From: Anodontia alba
Lineage: Eukaryota > Mollusca > Bivalvia > Lucinida > Lucinidae
NCBI GenBank assembly: GCA_964016985.1
Contig: OZ024827.1
Span: 58,405,643-58,469,642 of the forward strand
DNA: 64,000 bases
Direction of reading: 5' to 3'
Below the pieces are notes generated by a model, which saw only the letters and a list, made by a program, of their open reading frames with translations, did not search any database and had not been told where the DNA came from. The translations under genes were made by a program, and so were the position numbers. Within the stretch, counting starts at the first letter, position 1. Every line of letters begins with the position of its first letter. Below are positions 31,211 to 42,973 of the stretch, in pieces.

Positions 31211-32686
31211 ATGCCTCCTGGGAGGAGGAACAAGGATGACATTGATAGGGACTTTATCCTACATGGACTGAGCAATGGATTTGACATTATAGATAGTGAC
31301 TCAAAGCCTGACCCAGGGCACAGCCACAATCACCCCTCAGCCAGACCAGCGAGTCCGTTGTATGGTCAGGCCACAAAGCAGATTCTCCACAAAATTGGCA
31401 TGGGTAATTATGAGATAGTTCCTGAACCGCCTGAAATCATAAGCCCAATAGGGGTAATTGAGAAACCTGATGGTGGGGTCAGGCTAATTCATGATTGCTC
31501 AGTGCCAAAAGGGAAAGCGGTTAATGATTACTGCACAACGGATTGGCATCATCGCTTCGCAAGAGTTGATGATGCTGCTGCCCTGGTGACAGAAGGCTGC
31601 TACATGGCCAAGGTAGTTCTAAAATCGGCCTACAGATCAGTGTCAATTTCAAAACACAGTCAAAAGGCTACGGGTCTAAAATGGACCTTTGGTAACCGTA
31701 CCGTCTACTTAAGGGACACAAAGTTATGTTTTGGCTCTCGACTTGCCCCAGGTATTTTTCACCGTCTCACCCAGGCAGTAAAACGCATGCTAGAACGTAA
31801 GGGATTAAAGGCTGTAGTAGTGTACCTGGATGATTTTTTCATTAAAGCTGACAGCTTTGAGGATTGTGTAGATGCGCTAAATTTGGTCATATCATTACTG
31901 CGAAAGCTTGGTTTTCATAAAAATTGGCAGAAGGTTACTGACCCTAGCACTAGAATCATTTTCTTAGGCATAGAGATAGATTCTTCAAACATGTGTCTGA
32001 GGCTTCCTGATGATAAGCTTCATCAGGCTCTTGATGAGCTCCTCAGCTTTCGATCCCCCAAACGAGCTTCAAAGAAGCAGCTGCAATCCCTGGCAGGGAA
32101 GCTTAATTTTTGCGCTGGCGTGGTCTTTGGCGGCAGAGTTTTTCTACGTCGCATTATAGACAGCATAAATCTTCTTAAGGCTGATAATCACAAAATGATA
32201 CTTACAGCTGGCATTCGCGCAGACATAAATTGGTGGCTCCAGTTTATGTCAACATTTAATGGCAAATCCATGCTTCTTGACCAGCAAGGGGTTGAGTCGG
32301 TTTTCACGGATAGTTGCACTTTTGCAGCTGGTGGCATCTATGCTGGGGATTGGTTCTACATAAACTGGGATCTTGACTGGCCACTGGTCTCACAGCTGCA
32401 TATCAATTCGAAGGAAATCCTTGCGGCATTCCTGGCTGTCTGTCGTTGGGCCCCGTGTTGGAGGAACAAACGCATTTACCTACAGTCTGATAATATCACT
32501 GCGGTTGCTGCAATAAACAAAGGGACTTCTCGGAACCCTTTTATAATGGGATGCCTCCGACAGCTGTTCTGGCTTTCGGCCTGTTATAATTTCCACATCT
32601 CAGCTAGGTTTTTGCCAGGTATTTCCAACACGGTTGCCGATGATATCTCATGGCTTCATGAGCCAGGAAGGCTGCACAGGATTTAG
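31211..32686 (+). CDS. Ngaro-like reverse transcriptase-RNase H
   Basis: The first ATG after the gag stop is at 31,211, and the frame is open without interruption to TAG 32,684-32,686. RT blocks visible include ISPIGVIEKPDGGVRLIHDC, then KVVLKSAYRSVSI where the first catalytic Asp is normally found, and the YLDDFF box with both Asps. The first position is Val here, so activity is doubtful. The RNase H part shows TDSCTFAAGGIYAGDW, INSKEILA, LQSDNITAVAAINKGTSRNP and NTVADDIS, with the expected acidic residues. The recombinase gene overlaps its last ~50 bases in another frame. Copying would use a circular or extrachromosomal intermediate, as in DIRS-order elements. Confidence 0.88.
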   Translation: MPPGRRNKDDIDRDFILHGLSNGFDIIDSDSKPDPGHSHNHPSARPASPLYGQATKQILHKIGMGNYEIVPEPPEIISPIGVIEKPDGGVRLIHDCSVPKGKAVNDYCTTDWHHRFARVDDAAALVTEGCYMAKVVLKSAYRSVSISKHSQKATGLKWTFGNRTVYLRDTKLCFGSRLAPGIFHRLTQAVKRMLERKGLKAVVVYLDDFFIKADSFEDCVDALNLVISLLRKLGFHKNWQKVTDPSTRIIFLGIEIDSSNMCLRLPDDKLHQALDELLSFRSPKRASKKQLQSLAGKLNFCAGVVFGGRVFLRRIIDSINLLKADNHKMILTAGIRADINWWLQFMSTFNGKSMLLDQQGVESVFTDSCTFAAGGIYAGDWFYINWDLDWPLVSQLHINSKEILAAFLAVCRWAPCWRNKRIYLQSDNITAVAAINKGTSRNPFIMGCLRQLFWLSACYNFHISARFLPGISNTVADDISWLHEPGRLHRI

Positions 32687-33752
32687 CAGTATGTCGTCCC
32701 TTCCCCAGCTGCTGCCCACATGTCTCAAAGCAGCTTCTTTTCTCTCTTTCCTAGATCCCCTGGCAAGATCACAGTTAACCAAGGCATTGGATAAAGCGGT
32801 TTCACTATTTCGTTCATGTACGTTTGCTGAATCTACAACAAGAAGTCAGCAGTTGGTGTATCTACAGTTTTGTGCCAGTTTGGGCATCATGCCAGTACCT
32901 ATATCCCAAGCTAACCTTGGTCATTACATTGCCTTCTTGGCATCCCGCTTGTGTTTCTCATCTGTTCGCCATTACCTTAATGTTGTGAGGCTAATGCATT
33001 TAGAGGCTGGTGAGTCAAACCCCCTTGTCAATAGTTGGTACCTCTCCTCAATCCTCAAAGGCTTACGGCGTCATAAAGGAGATAGCACTTCCCAAAAATA
33101 ACCCATCACCCCTGACATATTGCTAGCCTTGCTCACAATATTGGACTTCAAGAAGCCTTTTGACCTCACCTTCTGGGCAGCCTGCTTAGTAGGCTTCTTC
33201 ACATTCTTCCGGAAATCTAATCTGCTTATTCCTGCCCCTGATAAGTTTGATCCCGATAAACATCTCTGTACTTCAGATGTAATCTTTCAGAATACAGGGG
33301 CAGTGTTGACAGTAAGGTGGTCAAAAACCATCCAATTCAAGCAAAGGGTTTTGCTAATTCCTCTTCCTCGTATTCCAGGTTCCCCTTTTTGCCCTTCTAC
33401 AGCCATTCTTCTTGTTTTATCCCGCTTACCTGCTTATCCCGCTTACCCATTGTTTTGCTTCCCCTCGACCCTAGGTCCTCAACCTATGACACATCCATGT
33501 TTTGTATCCCATTTACGCATCTCCCTGTCCAAGCTGGGCTTTAATGCATCACAGTATTCCAGGCATTCCTTCCGTCAAGGCGGGGCTAGTTTCGCGCTAC
33601 AATGTGGCATACCTACTGAATGGATTAAACTACAGGGGGACTGGATGAGCGATGCCTATCAGAGGTACCTCTCCCCTGCATTCCCCCTTAGGGTAAAATT
33701 AGCAGATTTGTTGGGTAAGCATTTCCCCTCTGCAACTAATATGTCTAAATAA
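32634..33752 (+). pseudogene. Ngaro-like tyrosine recombinase with one premature stop
   Basis: The frame starting at 32,634 overlaps the RT-RNaseH end. It encodes the SAM-like/core-binding region (RSQQLVYLQFCASLGI; FSSVRHYLNVVRLMHLEAG) and is interrupted by TAA 33,099-33,101. It continues in the same frame with the catalytic part. The box I arginine is likely in FFTFFRKSNLL. The H-x-x-R box is RHSFRQGGASF, and the nucleophilic tyrosine is likely within MSDAYQRYLS. The four catalytic residues appear present, so the single stop is the visible defect. The enzyme would integrate circular element DNA. The frame ends at TAA near 33,752. Confidence 0.82.
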
Positions 33753-33923
33753 AAGCTGTGGGAACAGACTTGCGGATACTGTATATGTATATTCTATACA
33801 TTTTGGATTATGTATTTTGCATTTCATGTGGTTATGTGTATTATGTGTTGTTTTTTTTTTTTTTTTTTTTTTTGCTCGCATTGTGCATTTAGTACTACTT
33901 CCTACTACTGGGTTTGGGTGTTT

Positions 33924-34101
33924 GGAGATCATTTACATGATTTATTTACTGTAGCCAGTCACAAGGAATCTGTGTGACTTGTTAATGTCATGAGCATGCC
34001 TTCATTGCTTGCAATAATAAATGGTCTACAAGTTCCCAAACCCAGTCTTTCTTATTGCGTCTTTCCCCTTTGCTTATATAGCACCTGAGTAGAATTAATA
34101 T
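33924..34101 (+). repeat. Split direct repeat B1
   Basis: These 178 bases match B2 (35,019-35,196), with equal length. It begins ggagatcatttacatgattt and ends gaattaatat. Confidence 0.92.
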
Positions 34102-34613
34102 GGGGATTAATACTGTTAATCCATTATTGATTCTTGAGAGTTGCTGCCCTTGGCCCCTTAATTCCCTTCTTTTGAGTCCTGCCCTGATACATGTACTGGT
34201 GATCACGTTTACAGTCCATGATTGTATTCCAGATGGTTTCGCCATTTCTGGAACAGCCTATCTGTCAGCCTATCAATTTCTGGACTGGTCCACCATCATG
34301 GGGCAGTCCATTTTCCAGCCAATCAGGTTTGAGGTTTACCCAGCAGCCCCTCGCGTGTTGTTGTTGTTGTGTTGAGGTTTTACGGCCCAGTCAACCCAAT
34401 GGGGTCATGTCGAGCGCGGTCAGTTTACCTAACCACACGTTTACTGGGCAGGCTTAGTCCTCCAAGCGGTTAACCAGTATTGTGCACATTCTTTCGCCAG
34501 AAACTGACAACTGCCCTTCTTGACAGCCCCTCGCGTGAGCACAAGCCTCAGTCTGCTTATCAGCAAGCCGCGAGGAACTCTGCATTTCAATTTGTGCATA
34601 CAAAATTTTGTTT
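34098..34613 (+). repeat. Split direct repeat A2 (interrupted by a SINE)
   Basis: It matches A1 with a few substitutions, but is interrupted at 34,358 by a SINE and the second copy of its target duplication. Confidence 0.9.
34358..34524 (-). mobile_element. 5'-truncated SINE inserted in A2
   Basis: The insert is flanked by a perfect 13 bp duplication, agcccctcgcgtg (34,345-34,357 and 34,525-34,537). On the minus strand it reads gaagggcagttgtcagtttc ... gggccgtaaaacctcaaca and ends in a (CAA)n tail. This matches the 3' body of the full-length SINE at 42,071-42,353 and lacks the tRNA-like head. Because A1 lacks it, it arrived after the retrotransposon. Confidence 0.9.
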
Positions 34614-35018
34614 CCCACCCTCCTCCCCACACAATTGGTTTCTTTTGGGCGGCGAGCATAAATACTTTTTTTTTTTTTTTTTTTTTCGTAGTAATAGTTT
34701 AGTTTAGTTTTTATGTGGACCATTTCTTGCATTATGTCTTTGTATCAGGTTAGTGACAGAAAAGTTAACGCATATGCTTCGTGACATTTGGACTAAATGA
34801 TATATATGGCTACTGGTTTTCTGACTACATGTACTTAGCAGAAACATTTATGTACTTTATACTCTTGTTAGTGCTGTGTTTCATAGTAGTGTTGTGCTCC
34901 CTCTGGACACCATTACAAACTAGACACTGTGAGTGCGATAAGGAAGTGACATTGTTACCTGCGTCAGTATCTGTTGTGATAATTGGTGATTCCTTCCACT
35001 GGACTATTTTATTATATA

Positions 35019-35196
35019 GGAGATCATTTACATGATTTATTTACTGTAGCCAGTCACAAGGAATCTGTGTGACTTGTTAATGTCATGAGCATGCCTTCAT
35101 TGCTTGCAATAATAAATGGTCTACAAGTTCCCAAACCCAGTCTTTCTTATTGCGTCTTTCCCCTTTGCTTATATAGCACCTGAGTAGAATTAATAT
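35019..35196 (+). repeat. Split direct repeat B2, right end of Ngaro-like element
   Basis: The sequence is the same as B1 over 178 bases. Host sequence (ttaggctgatctcttcaac) begins right after the shared aatat. Confidence 0.92.
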
Positions 35197-36140
35197 TTAG
35201 GCTGATCTCTTCAACTTAAGTATTTTAAGAGAAACAGACCTGTAAATAAATATTATAAATTGTAATACGCAAGAAACGTTTGAAACAGCAACAGGCTGTA
35301 GATGGGCCAAAGAGACAAAGATTATTATATCAAAATCATAGTAACTAGATGGAAGGAAATCCACACTCGACCACGCGACTGTTAGAGGCCGGCAGCTGAG
35401 AACATGCTATTTAGTAACATAAGGAGAAGGGAAAGCAATCTTTTCACATTGGCACAATAGCGTTCTCCTCACTTGGGGGTTTATACTGGGTGTATAAATC
35501 TGAATAACCAAGCCAGGTTAATCAAGTAACATATGGTTTAGTCCCTAATCATGCCGAGCCCTTTACCTGGAGCCAATGTGAAGAGACTTGCGTTGATTAA
35601 ATGTAATTTGTCTGTAATTGTATCTGTAATTGTATATCAATATGTTGTAAATAGCATATGTCAAAAAAAGTTGTAAAAATTCTAACTTTGTTAGAGTCTT
35701 CTGTATAGTGGTACAGTTTGGCATCGCACAACCAGGAGCTTAATCAAACTGGAAGTTACCCTTGGTGCGTCTTGGCCGCCTATGGTGTCACACTACTTCT
35801 GGTATGCAACTTACCATCTTTAGCAGATGTACCCACATAAAAAAAATTTGGTAAACCTAGGCCACAAAGTGCAGAAGAGATGCTCCTGACAATTTTTGTA
35901 CAAAGTAGGTCAGGTCAAAATATAGATTACAGTGACCTACTTTTGGTATCTGATACACTGTCTTTAATGGATGTATCCAGACACCAAATTTGGTAAGCCT
36001 AGGTCATACAGTATACAAGATATGCCAAGAAGATTTGGTATGGACAGAAGGGCAGAATTATGGAGTGTAAACCAAATACCCCTCTTCAATGGGCCTGTGG
36101 GGGACTTACAATCATCATAAAGTCATTAATCAAAACATAC
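35197..36140. other. Intergenic/intronic DNA with a dispersed repeat fragment
   Basis: No gene is recognised. From about 35,815 to 36,060 it carries a mollusc-type repeat fragment (gtgacctacttttggtatct; caaatttggtaagcctaggt) ending gacagaagggcag. Confidence 0.4.
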
Positions 36141-36384
36141 CCCGAAATTTCTCTGCTACATCTTCAAGCCCAACTTCTTCCAGCTGTTCTGCAAGTTCTA
36201 TACAGGTCCAGTTTTCCCAGCACAGACTCTCTTCATGATTCTGATTACAGTTTATTTCACTTTCAATGTCACTTAAACCAGAACAGAACCTCTTTGGTGG
36301 AGGATAAACTTCAAATTCCTCTGAACCTTGGGAGCATGAGATTTCGCTTTCAAGAATGTTATCAAGCAGAGGCATTTTACCAAC
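36141..36384 (-). CDS. Candidate host-gene exon, possible start of a SAM-like domain
   Basis: On the minus strand a good acceptor (tattctttacag) precedes 36,384. An ATG at 36,375 opens MPLLDNILESEISCSQGSEE, and 78 codons run to a donor cgg|g(t)atgttttg at 36,141/36,140. The protein is acidic and Ser/Glu-rich, includes a basic PPPKRF patch, and ends NWTCIELAEQLEEVGLEDVA. That last block resembles the first helices of a SAM or similar helical interaction domain. The frame is open across the whole exon and both splice sites are in place, unlike surrounding repeats. The next exon would lie below 36,140 but I could not identify it. Gene identity unknown. Confidence 0.5.
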
Positions 36385-36579
36385 CTGTAAAGAATAGAAA
36401 TACTGTAATATCCTACACCTTGTGTTGTCAGTTTAATCCACCAATTTTTTATGCAATAAGACTGCAAATTCTTCCAGATGAAATAAAAACATTTTTGGTA
36501 GTTGCTCTTGTTTTTCAAATGGAAACTAGAGCTGGTGTTTGTAAAACACTATGCCCCCAACTGCCTAACTCTAACACTG

Positions 36580-39290
36580 CTTGACTCCAACACTGCTTGC
36601 CCATGATGGTAACAACAGTACAAATATACGAGATTTCAATGTTATTTTATCAAAAGGGATCAAAAGGGAAATAACTCTAAACCAGAAATTGCGAAGGGTC
36701 ATAGCTCCAACATTTCATTTAATTGGTTCAAAATTTAACCAGGTGATCTCCTCCTCAATCCCAATCAGTATACCAAATATCAAGGCTCTGGCTTAAATAC
36801 TTTTTGAGATATCTTGCTGAAAAGGTCAAAATGCCTAGAAATTATAAAGGGCCATAACTGTCAATTTTTCAGGAAAACAAAAAAAACAGGTAATCTCCAC
36901 ATCATCCCCAATCAGCATATAATATTTCAAGACCCTAGCTTAAGTACTTTTCGAGACATCTTGCTGACAAGGTCAAAATGCGCAGAACCGAAAAGGGCCG
37001 TAACTTTATCAATTTTTTCACTGAATTCTCTCAAAATATAATCAGGTAATCTACACATCATTCCTACTCACTATATCGAATTTCAAGAACCCAGCTTAAA
37101 TAATTTTCCAGATATCTTGCTCACAAGATTTAATTCTGATTTTTTTCAAAGGGGCATAACTCTAAACAAACATGCTGGACAAGAAAAAAATATGGGTCAG
37201 CTATTTTTTCACTGGGAACCCAACTATAAAATTTCAAAACCCTAGCATGCAGGGTTCTTAAGATATGGCATACACAAAAAAGCTTGATGAACAGACAAAC
37301 GGATGGACAGACAAATGAAGGCAAAATAATATGCCCCATCAATTTCATTCGAAATTGGTTGCATAATCAGGTCATCTACTCATCGCTACCAATCTATTCA
37401 TCAAGTTTCAAGGCTCCAGCTTCAATAGTTTTTGAGATATTTTGCTGACAAGGGAAACATGCCCAAAATTACAAAGGGCCATTACTTACGAAATATTTTT
37501 CAGAATTTACACAAAAGTTAAACAGGTCATCTACTCATCATTACCAATCAATTCACCAAGTTTCAAGTCTCTAGCTCTAACAGTTTTTGAGATATTTTGC
37601 TGACAAGATAAAAATGCCCAAAATTACAAAGGGCCATAACTCAATAAGTATTTTTCAAAATTTATTCAAAAGTTTATCAGATTGTCTACTCATCATTACA
37701 AATCCATTCACCAAATTTCATGGCTCTAGCTCTGTTTTTGAGATATTTTGCAGAAAAGGTAAAAGTGCCTAAAATCACAAAGGGCCATAACTCAAGAAGT
37801 ATTTTTCAAAATTTCAAAAGTTAATCAGGTTGTCTACTCATCACTACCAGTCTATTCATCAAGTTTCAAGGCTCTAGCTCCAACAGTTTCTGAGATATTT
37901 TGCTGACAAGGTAAAAATGCCCAAAATTACAAATGGCCATAACTCATGAAGTATTTTTCAGAATTTCTTCAAAAGTTAATCAGGTCATCTACTCATCACT
38001 ACAAATCCATTTGCTAAGTTCCAAGGCTCTAGCTCTAACAGTTTTCGAGATACTTTGCTGACAAGGTAAAAATGCCCAAAATTACAAAGGGCCATAACTC
38101 AAAAAGTATTTTTCAAAATTTCTTCAAAAGTTAATCAGGTTGCCTACTCATCACTATCAGTCTGTTCATCAAGTTTCAAGTCTCTAGCTCCAATGGCTTT
38201 TGCGATATTTTGCTGACAAGGTAAAATTGTCCAAAATTACAAAGGGCCATAACTCATGAAGTATTTTTCAGAATTTCTTCAAAAGTTAATCAGGTCATCT
38301 ACTCATCACTACAAATCCATTTGCTAAGTTTCAAGGCTCTAGCTCTAACAGTTTTTGAGATATTTTGCTGACAAGGTAAAAATGCCTAAAATTACAAAGG
38401 GCCATAACTCCAGAAGTATATTTTAAAATTTCTTCAAAAGTTAATCAGGTTGTCTACTCATCACTATCAGTCCATTCATCAAGTTTCAAGGCTCTAGCCC
38501 TAACGGTTTTTGAGATATTTAGCTGACTAAGGTAAAAATGCCCAAAATTACAAAGGGCCATAACTCATGAAGTATTGTTCAGAATTTCTTCCAAAGTTTA
38601 TCAGGTCATCTACTCATCACTACAAAATCCATTTACTAAGTTTCAAGGCTCTAGCTCCAACAGTTTTCGAGATATTTTGCTGGCAAGGTAAAAATGCCCA
38701 AAATTACAAAGGGCAATAACTCAAGAAGTATTTTTCAAAATTTCTTCAAAAGTTAATCAGGTTGTCTACTTATCACTACCAGTCTATTCATCAAGTTTCA
38801 AGGCTCTAGCTCCAACGGTTTTTGTGATATTTTGCTGACAAGGTAAAAATGCCCAAAATTACAAAGGGCCATAACTCCAGAAGTATACTTTAAAATTTCT
38901 TCAAAAGTTAATCAGGTTGTCTACTCATCACTATCAGTCCAGTCTTCAAGTTTCAAGGCTCTAGCTCTAACGAATTTTGAGATATTTTGCTGACTAAGGT
39001 AAAAACGCCCAAAATTACAAAAGGCCATAACTCATGAAGTATTTTTCAGAATTTCTTCTACTCATCACTACCAGTCTATTCATCAAGTTTCAAGGCTCTA
39101 GCTTCAATAGTTTTTGAGATATTTTGCTGACAAGATTGCATCCATATTTTTTCAAAGGGCCATAATTCAGAAAAAGGGCATAATCCTGCCAAGAAAAAAA
39201 ATATGTGTCAGCTATTTTTTCATGAGGAATCCATATGAGGAATTTCAAAACAGTAGCATTCACGGTTCTAAAGTTATGCTATGTGTTTTA
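36580..39290. repeat. Tandem array, ~154 bp unit ('aaattacaaagggccataactc')
   Basis: The phrase aagggccataactca recurs at roughly 37,638, 37,786, 37,938, 38,090, 38,246, 38,400, 38,556, 38,868 and 39,022. Each unit also has caagtttcaaggctctagct and gagatattttgctgacaagg. The flanking units (36,600-37,350 and 39,120-39,290) are more diverged and include the distinct phrase tatgggtcagctattttttc at both ends. This bracketing suggests a single composite element of about 2.7 kb. It encodes no protein. Confidence 0.82.
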
Positions 39291-40379
39291 GTGACAATTT
39301 AGGACTCAGAAAATTACAAAATAGTCTGCATACACCGCGTTTATTCATTTTAGAAACTTATAAATAAATTCAAAATTGAGAAAACAAAACCCTGCCTTGA
39401 AGTTATTGTACACTTAGTGCCTATCAGATAACGGTGCCTGATAGCTACAAACTTTAAACCTGTCACCAGGGCAACCTCATACAAAATAGGGCTCAAGGGG
39501 TCTTGTGTGCTACCGACACAGCTTGAGCTAAATTCCCCAAACTTTGCTGGGCGAGTGCAATCACCAGTGACCCCGAAACGCCTGGGCCCCCAAAGTAGAC
39601 CCAAGGACACCCTGTGACATATTACTACAATTCTAATGTCTATGCATTAGAAATTTATATTTAAAATGCTTAAATAGCTTTTCTGATCTGAGTTTGCCAA
39701 GTTCCTATTGGTGGGGGGCAAGCTGCCTAGGCCAGGGTACATGAATCTTACCCTTACCCCACTTCACCCCATCCTGTCTGAAGAACGATAGGAAATAGAA
39801 GGGGAATGTTTGATTTTCTCAAATATCCTGTTAATAATAATAATAAACATTCTATTAAAAGTGATGAAAAAATCTTTCTAAGCTGTGTGTGCAAGCTTTT
39901 TTGGAGTTTGGGAGGAAAATGCTAAGGCCACATTATCTTGGCCCCAACCACATCGCGTAAAGAGAATAATTTGAAAAAGCATACATTACTTTTGTTCAAA
40001 TAACTGAGAATATAAATTTGTCATTAAAAAAAAATTAAAATTTCATTTAGAACTGAGTTCGCCAGGTTTTCTGAAGTGAGGGGCAAGCTGCCCAGGGTGG
40101 GGGCAAGATACCCTGTGGTATCTTGAACCCCACCCACCCCCCCCCACGGGTGGGCAAGCTGCGCAAGATAAACTGTTACATCGGTTTTGGCTTTCATTTA
40201 GTTCTGTGGTGTCAAATTTCATCAGTATCCCTATCCCTAGCAACAGTTCAGGTGGTTTCAGCTTGGATATAACAACCTGAAACTATATTTGTACAACAAC
40301 TAACTACAGAACACAAATAATTGAACTTTGGAACAAAGAAACTAGTCATTCTGATAACTTGAAACTTAGTAGGAAGTAT
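39291..40379. other. Non-coding region, no gene seen
   Basis: A GC-richer patch at 39,390-39,610 and two related phrases (ggggcaagctgcctaggcca at 39,715; ggggcaagctgcccagggtg at 40,080) suggest old repeats. I recognise no gene. Confidence 0.35.
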
Positions 40380-41760
40380 TGGGGTGTCTTGTAGAGCAAA
40401 ATAATTTTCTCTTCTCCTGAACCGAAAGGCTAATTGACTTGAAACTTGGTAGGAAGCATCAGGGTGACTTGTAGATCAATCTTAGCTAAAATCGTTCCAT
40501 CGGAAATCCGAGATGGCGCCATCTTGAAAATCTATTTTTCGCTTCTTCTTCTGAACCTAAAGGCCAATTGACTTTAAACTTGGCAGGAAGCATCAGGATG
40601 ATTTGTAGATAAAAAATAGCTAAAATCCTTCCGATCCAAATTCCGAGATTGCTTCTTCTCCTGAACCAAAAGGCCAATTGACTTGAAACTTGGTAGGAAG
40701 CATTGGGTAGACTTGTATATCAAAAACAGCTAAAATCATTCCGGTCGGAAATCCAATATGGATCGAAATCCAAGATGGCCACCATGGCAGCCATCTTGAA
40801 AATCTATTTTTCGCTTCTTTTCTTGAACTGAAAGGTCAGTTGACTCGAAATTTTGTAGGAATCATCATGGTGACTGGTAGATCAAAAATGGCTAAAATTT
40901 TTTATTTCTGATTTTTCGAAAATCCAGGATGGCTGCCATGGGGGCCATCTTGAAAATCTTTTTTTTTTTGCTTTTTCTCCTGAACCGAAAGACCAATTGA
41001 CTTGAAACTTGGTAGGACACATTGGGATGACATGTAGATCAAATATAGCTTAAACCGTTCCGATCGTATATCCAAGATGGCCGCCATCTTGAAACTCTAT
41101 TTTTCGCTTCTTCTCCTGAATCGAAAGGCCAACTGACTTGAAACTTGGTAGGAAGCATCAGGGTTTACTTGTAGATCAAATATAGCTAAAATCTTTCCAA
41201 TTGGATATCCAAGAAGGCTGCCATGGTGGCTATTTTGAAAATCTATTTTTCTCTTCTTCTGCTGAACCAAAAGGCTAATTGACTTGAAACTTGATAGGAA
41301 GCATCAGGGTGACGGAGAAAAAATAGCTAAAATCTTTCCAATCGGAAATCCAAGATGGCCTCCATATCATGGCCGCTATCTTGGAAATCTGTTTTGCGCT
41401 TCTTCTCCTGAACCAAAAAGCCAATTGACTCTAAACTTGGTAGAAAGCATCCGGGTAATTGTAGATAGATCAAAAATAACTAAAATCATTCTAATCAGAA
41501 ATCCAAGATGGTTGCCCTAGCAGCCCTGTTGAAAATCTATTTTGAACTTTTTCTCCTGAACCAAAAGGGCAACTGACTTGATTGGAAGTATTGAGTTGAC
41601 TTGTAGATCAAAAGTAGCTAAAATCATTCTGATTTGAAATCCAACATGGCTGCCATCTTGAAAATCTATATTGAACCTTCTCTTGAACCGAAAGGCCAAC
41701 TGACTCAAACTTGTCTGGTAATCAGGTGAGCGATACATGGCCATCTTGGCCCCTCTTGTT
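40380..41760. repeat. Tandem array ('gaaaggccaattgacttgaaacttgg')
   Basis: Diverged units of about 110-150 bases each contain tgacttgaaacttggtagga, agatcaaaaatagctaaaat and ccaagatggccgccat-like phrases, and a run cttcttctcctgaaccgaaa. The end (gtctggtaatcaggtgagcg then atacatggccatcttggccc) matches the fragment at 10,046-10,115. Confidence 0.75.
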
Positions 41761-42056
41761 TAGTTTTGGGTCTGTCTTGAGCCTCTCCCTAAACTTTCTC
41801 ACTCTTTCTGCTGATGAGCCTGGCCTCTTTTTGTTTTGTATTGGACCTTGAGGCAGAAGGCAGCTTCACAACAAATTTTGCCATTTTTCACAAGTTTAGC
41901 AGTTCAGCTGTAAAAAATCAAGAAATTTCATACCACAATTCATTATAAAAAAATTAATGTCCCAAGTGTAACACTATTTTCTTAATTTTACTGCTGTATA
42001 AAGATGACTTTTAAAATATAGGTACTTATAATTATGTATATTTTTTGTTTTCTGTT
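41761..42056. other. Non-coding spacer
   Basis: AT-rich; nothing recognised. Confidence 0.35.
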
Positions 42057-42070
42057 TCATGATGTATGTC

Positions 42071-42353
42071 ACCGGATTCGGTGGCTCAGCTGGATGTGCG
42101 TCCGACTGGTGATCAGGAGGTTCGACCCCCGCCGGGTCGGCAACATCCTTTCGTGGAGATTTGATCATGAAATATTTTCTACTGTCATTCTCTTTCTTCC
42201 GCCGATTCAAGAAAGGCAGTTGTCGGTTTCTGGTGAAAGAATGTGCACAATACTGGTTAACCGCTTAGAGGACTAAGCCTGCCCAGTAAATGTGTGGGTG
42301 GGTACACTGACTCCATTGGGTTGATTGGGCCTTAAAACCTCAACACAAACAAA
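42071..42353 (+). mobile_element. Full-length tRNA-derived SINE
   Basis: The head ggtggctcagctggatgtgc (A box) and ggttcgacccccgccgggtc (B box) resemble a tRNA. They are followed by a body (aggcagttgtcggtttctgg) and a 3' end gggccttaaaacctcaacac with a CAA-type tail. An imperfect 14 bp duplication flanks it (tcatgatgtatgtc / tcatgacgcatgtc, 12 of 14). RNA polymerase III would transcribe it from the internal boxes. Confidence 0.88.
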
Positions 42354-42367
42354 TCATGACGCATGTC

Positions 42368-42973
42368 TTTGACCTTATATATGAAGGTATGACTAGATTG
42401 CAAGACCATCATTTTCCAACCGAACATGATTTTTGTTGTACGCAAAGATAAAAACTTCAAGATTTTTAATAATATTACATCAAATAGTCTTATTTCCATT
42501 AAAAGTCCCTTCAAAATTCAAGTACAAAGACTTTCTTATAACTTGTAATGGGTTTACTTTTGTTACTTTTTATGGTACTGATTTAAGGTACTAAACAATG
42601 TAAAAAGGCTTTAATGGAAATAAGGTGTTACAATCGGGACATTTGTTTTTAGGTCCCAAAAGGCATACAAGCCTTTCACCATGAGAATCTTTGGATGAAT
42701 TAATTTTTGGACACTTGGTTTCATAAAATATAAAACAGAATGCAAATTAAAGCAGTATGTGGAGATGATATGAGCATTTAAAGTCAAAATGTTACACTCG
42801 GGGACAGTTGTAAGTTACAACACATATAATGGTGCTTGTTAGGTATAAATGAACATGCATTAGTAAGTTCATGCTTTTTAGGAAGCTGTAACATTGGACT
42901 TATCAACTAGGGTTAGTCTGGCTAATATAGATCTACTGCATGCAAATTATATTAGGCTTCTTTCAAAGATTGG
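42368..42973. other. Non-coding AT-rich spacer
   Basis: No gene or named repeat; the frames are short. Confidence 0.35.

Larger units (their letters stand above)
29242..35196 (+). mobile_element. Ngaro-like tyrosine-recombinase retrotransposon (DIRS order), nearly complete
   Basis: The element has gag-like, reverse transcriptase-RNaseH and tyrosine recombinase genes in that order. It also has split direct repeats: A1 at the left end, then B1, A2 and B2 at the right. This A1...B1A2B2 arrangement is diagnostic of Ngaro-type DIRS-order elements, which insert through a recombinase and leave no staggered target duplication; none is seen here. The B1 and A2 copies overlap at atat (34,098-34,101), consistent with a recombination core. 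The recombinase has a premature stop and the RT lacks its first catalytic aspartate, so the copy is defective despite recent-looking repeats. Confidence 0.88.

Noticed and set aside
39350..39610. 86-codon minus-strand frame in a GC-richer patch
   Set aside because: No recognisable motif, no splice context and no supporting neighbour.
42071..42145. Functional tRNA gene
   Set aside because: A and B boxes are tRNA-like, but the sequence continues into a SINE body with target duplications and does not fold as a complete cloverleaf by eye.
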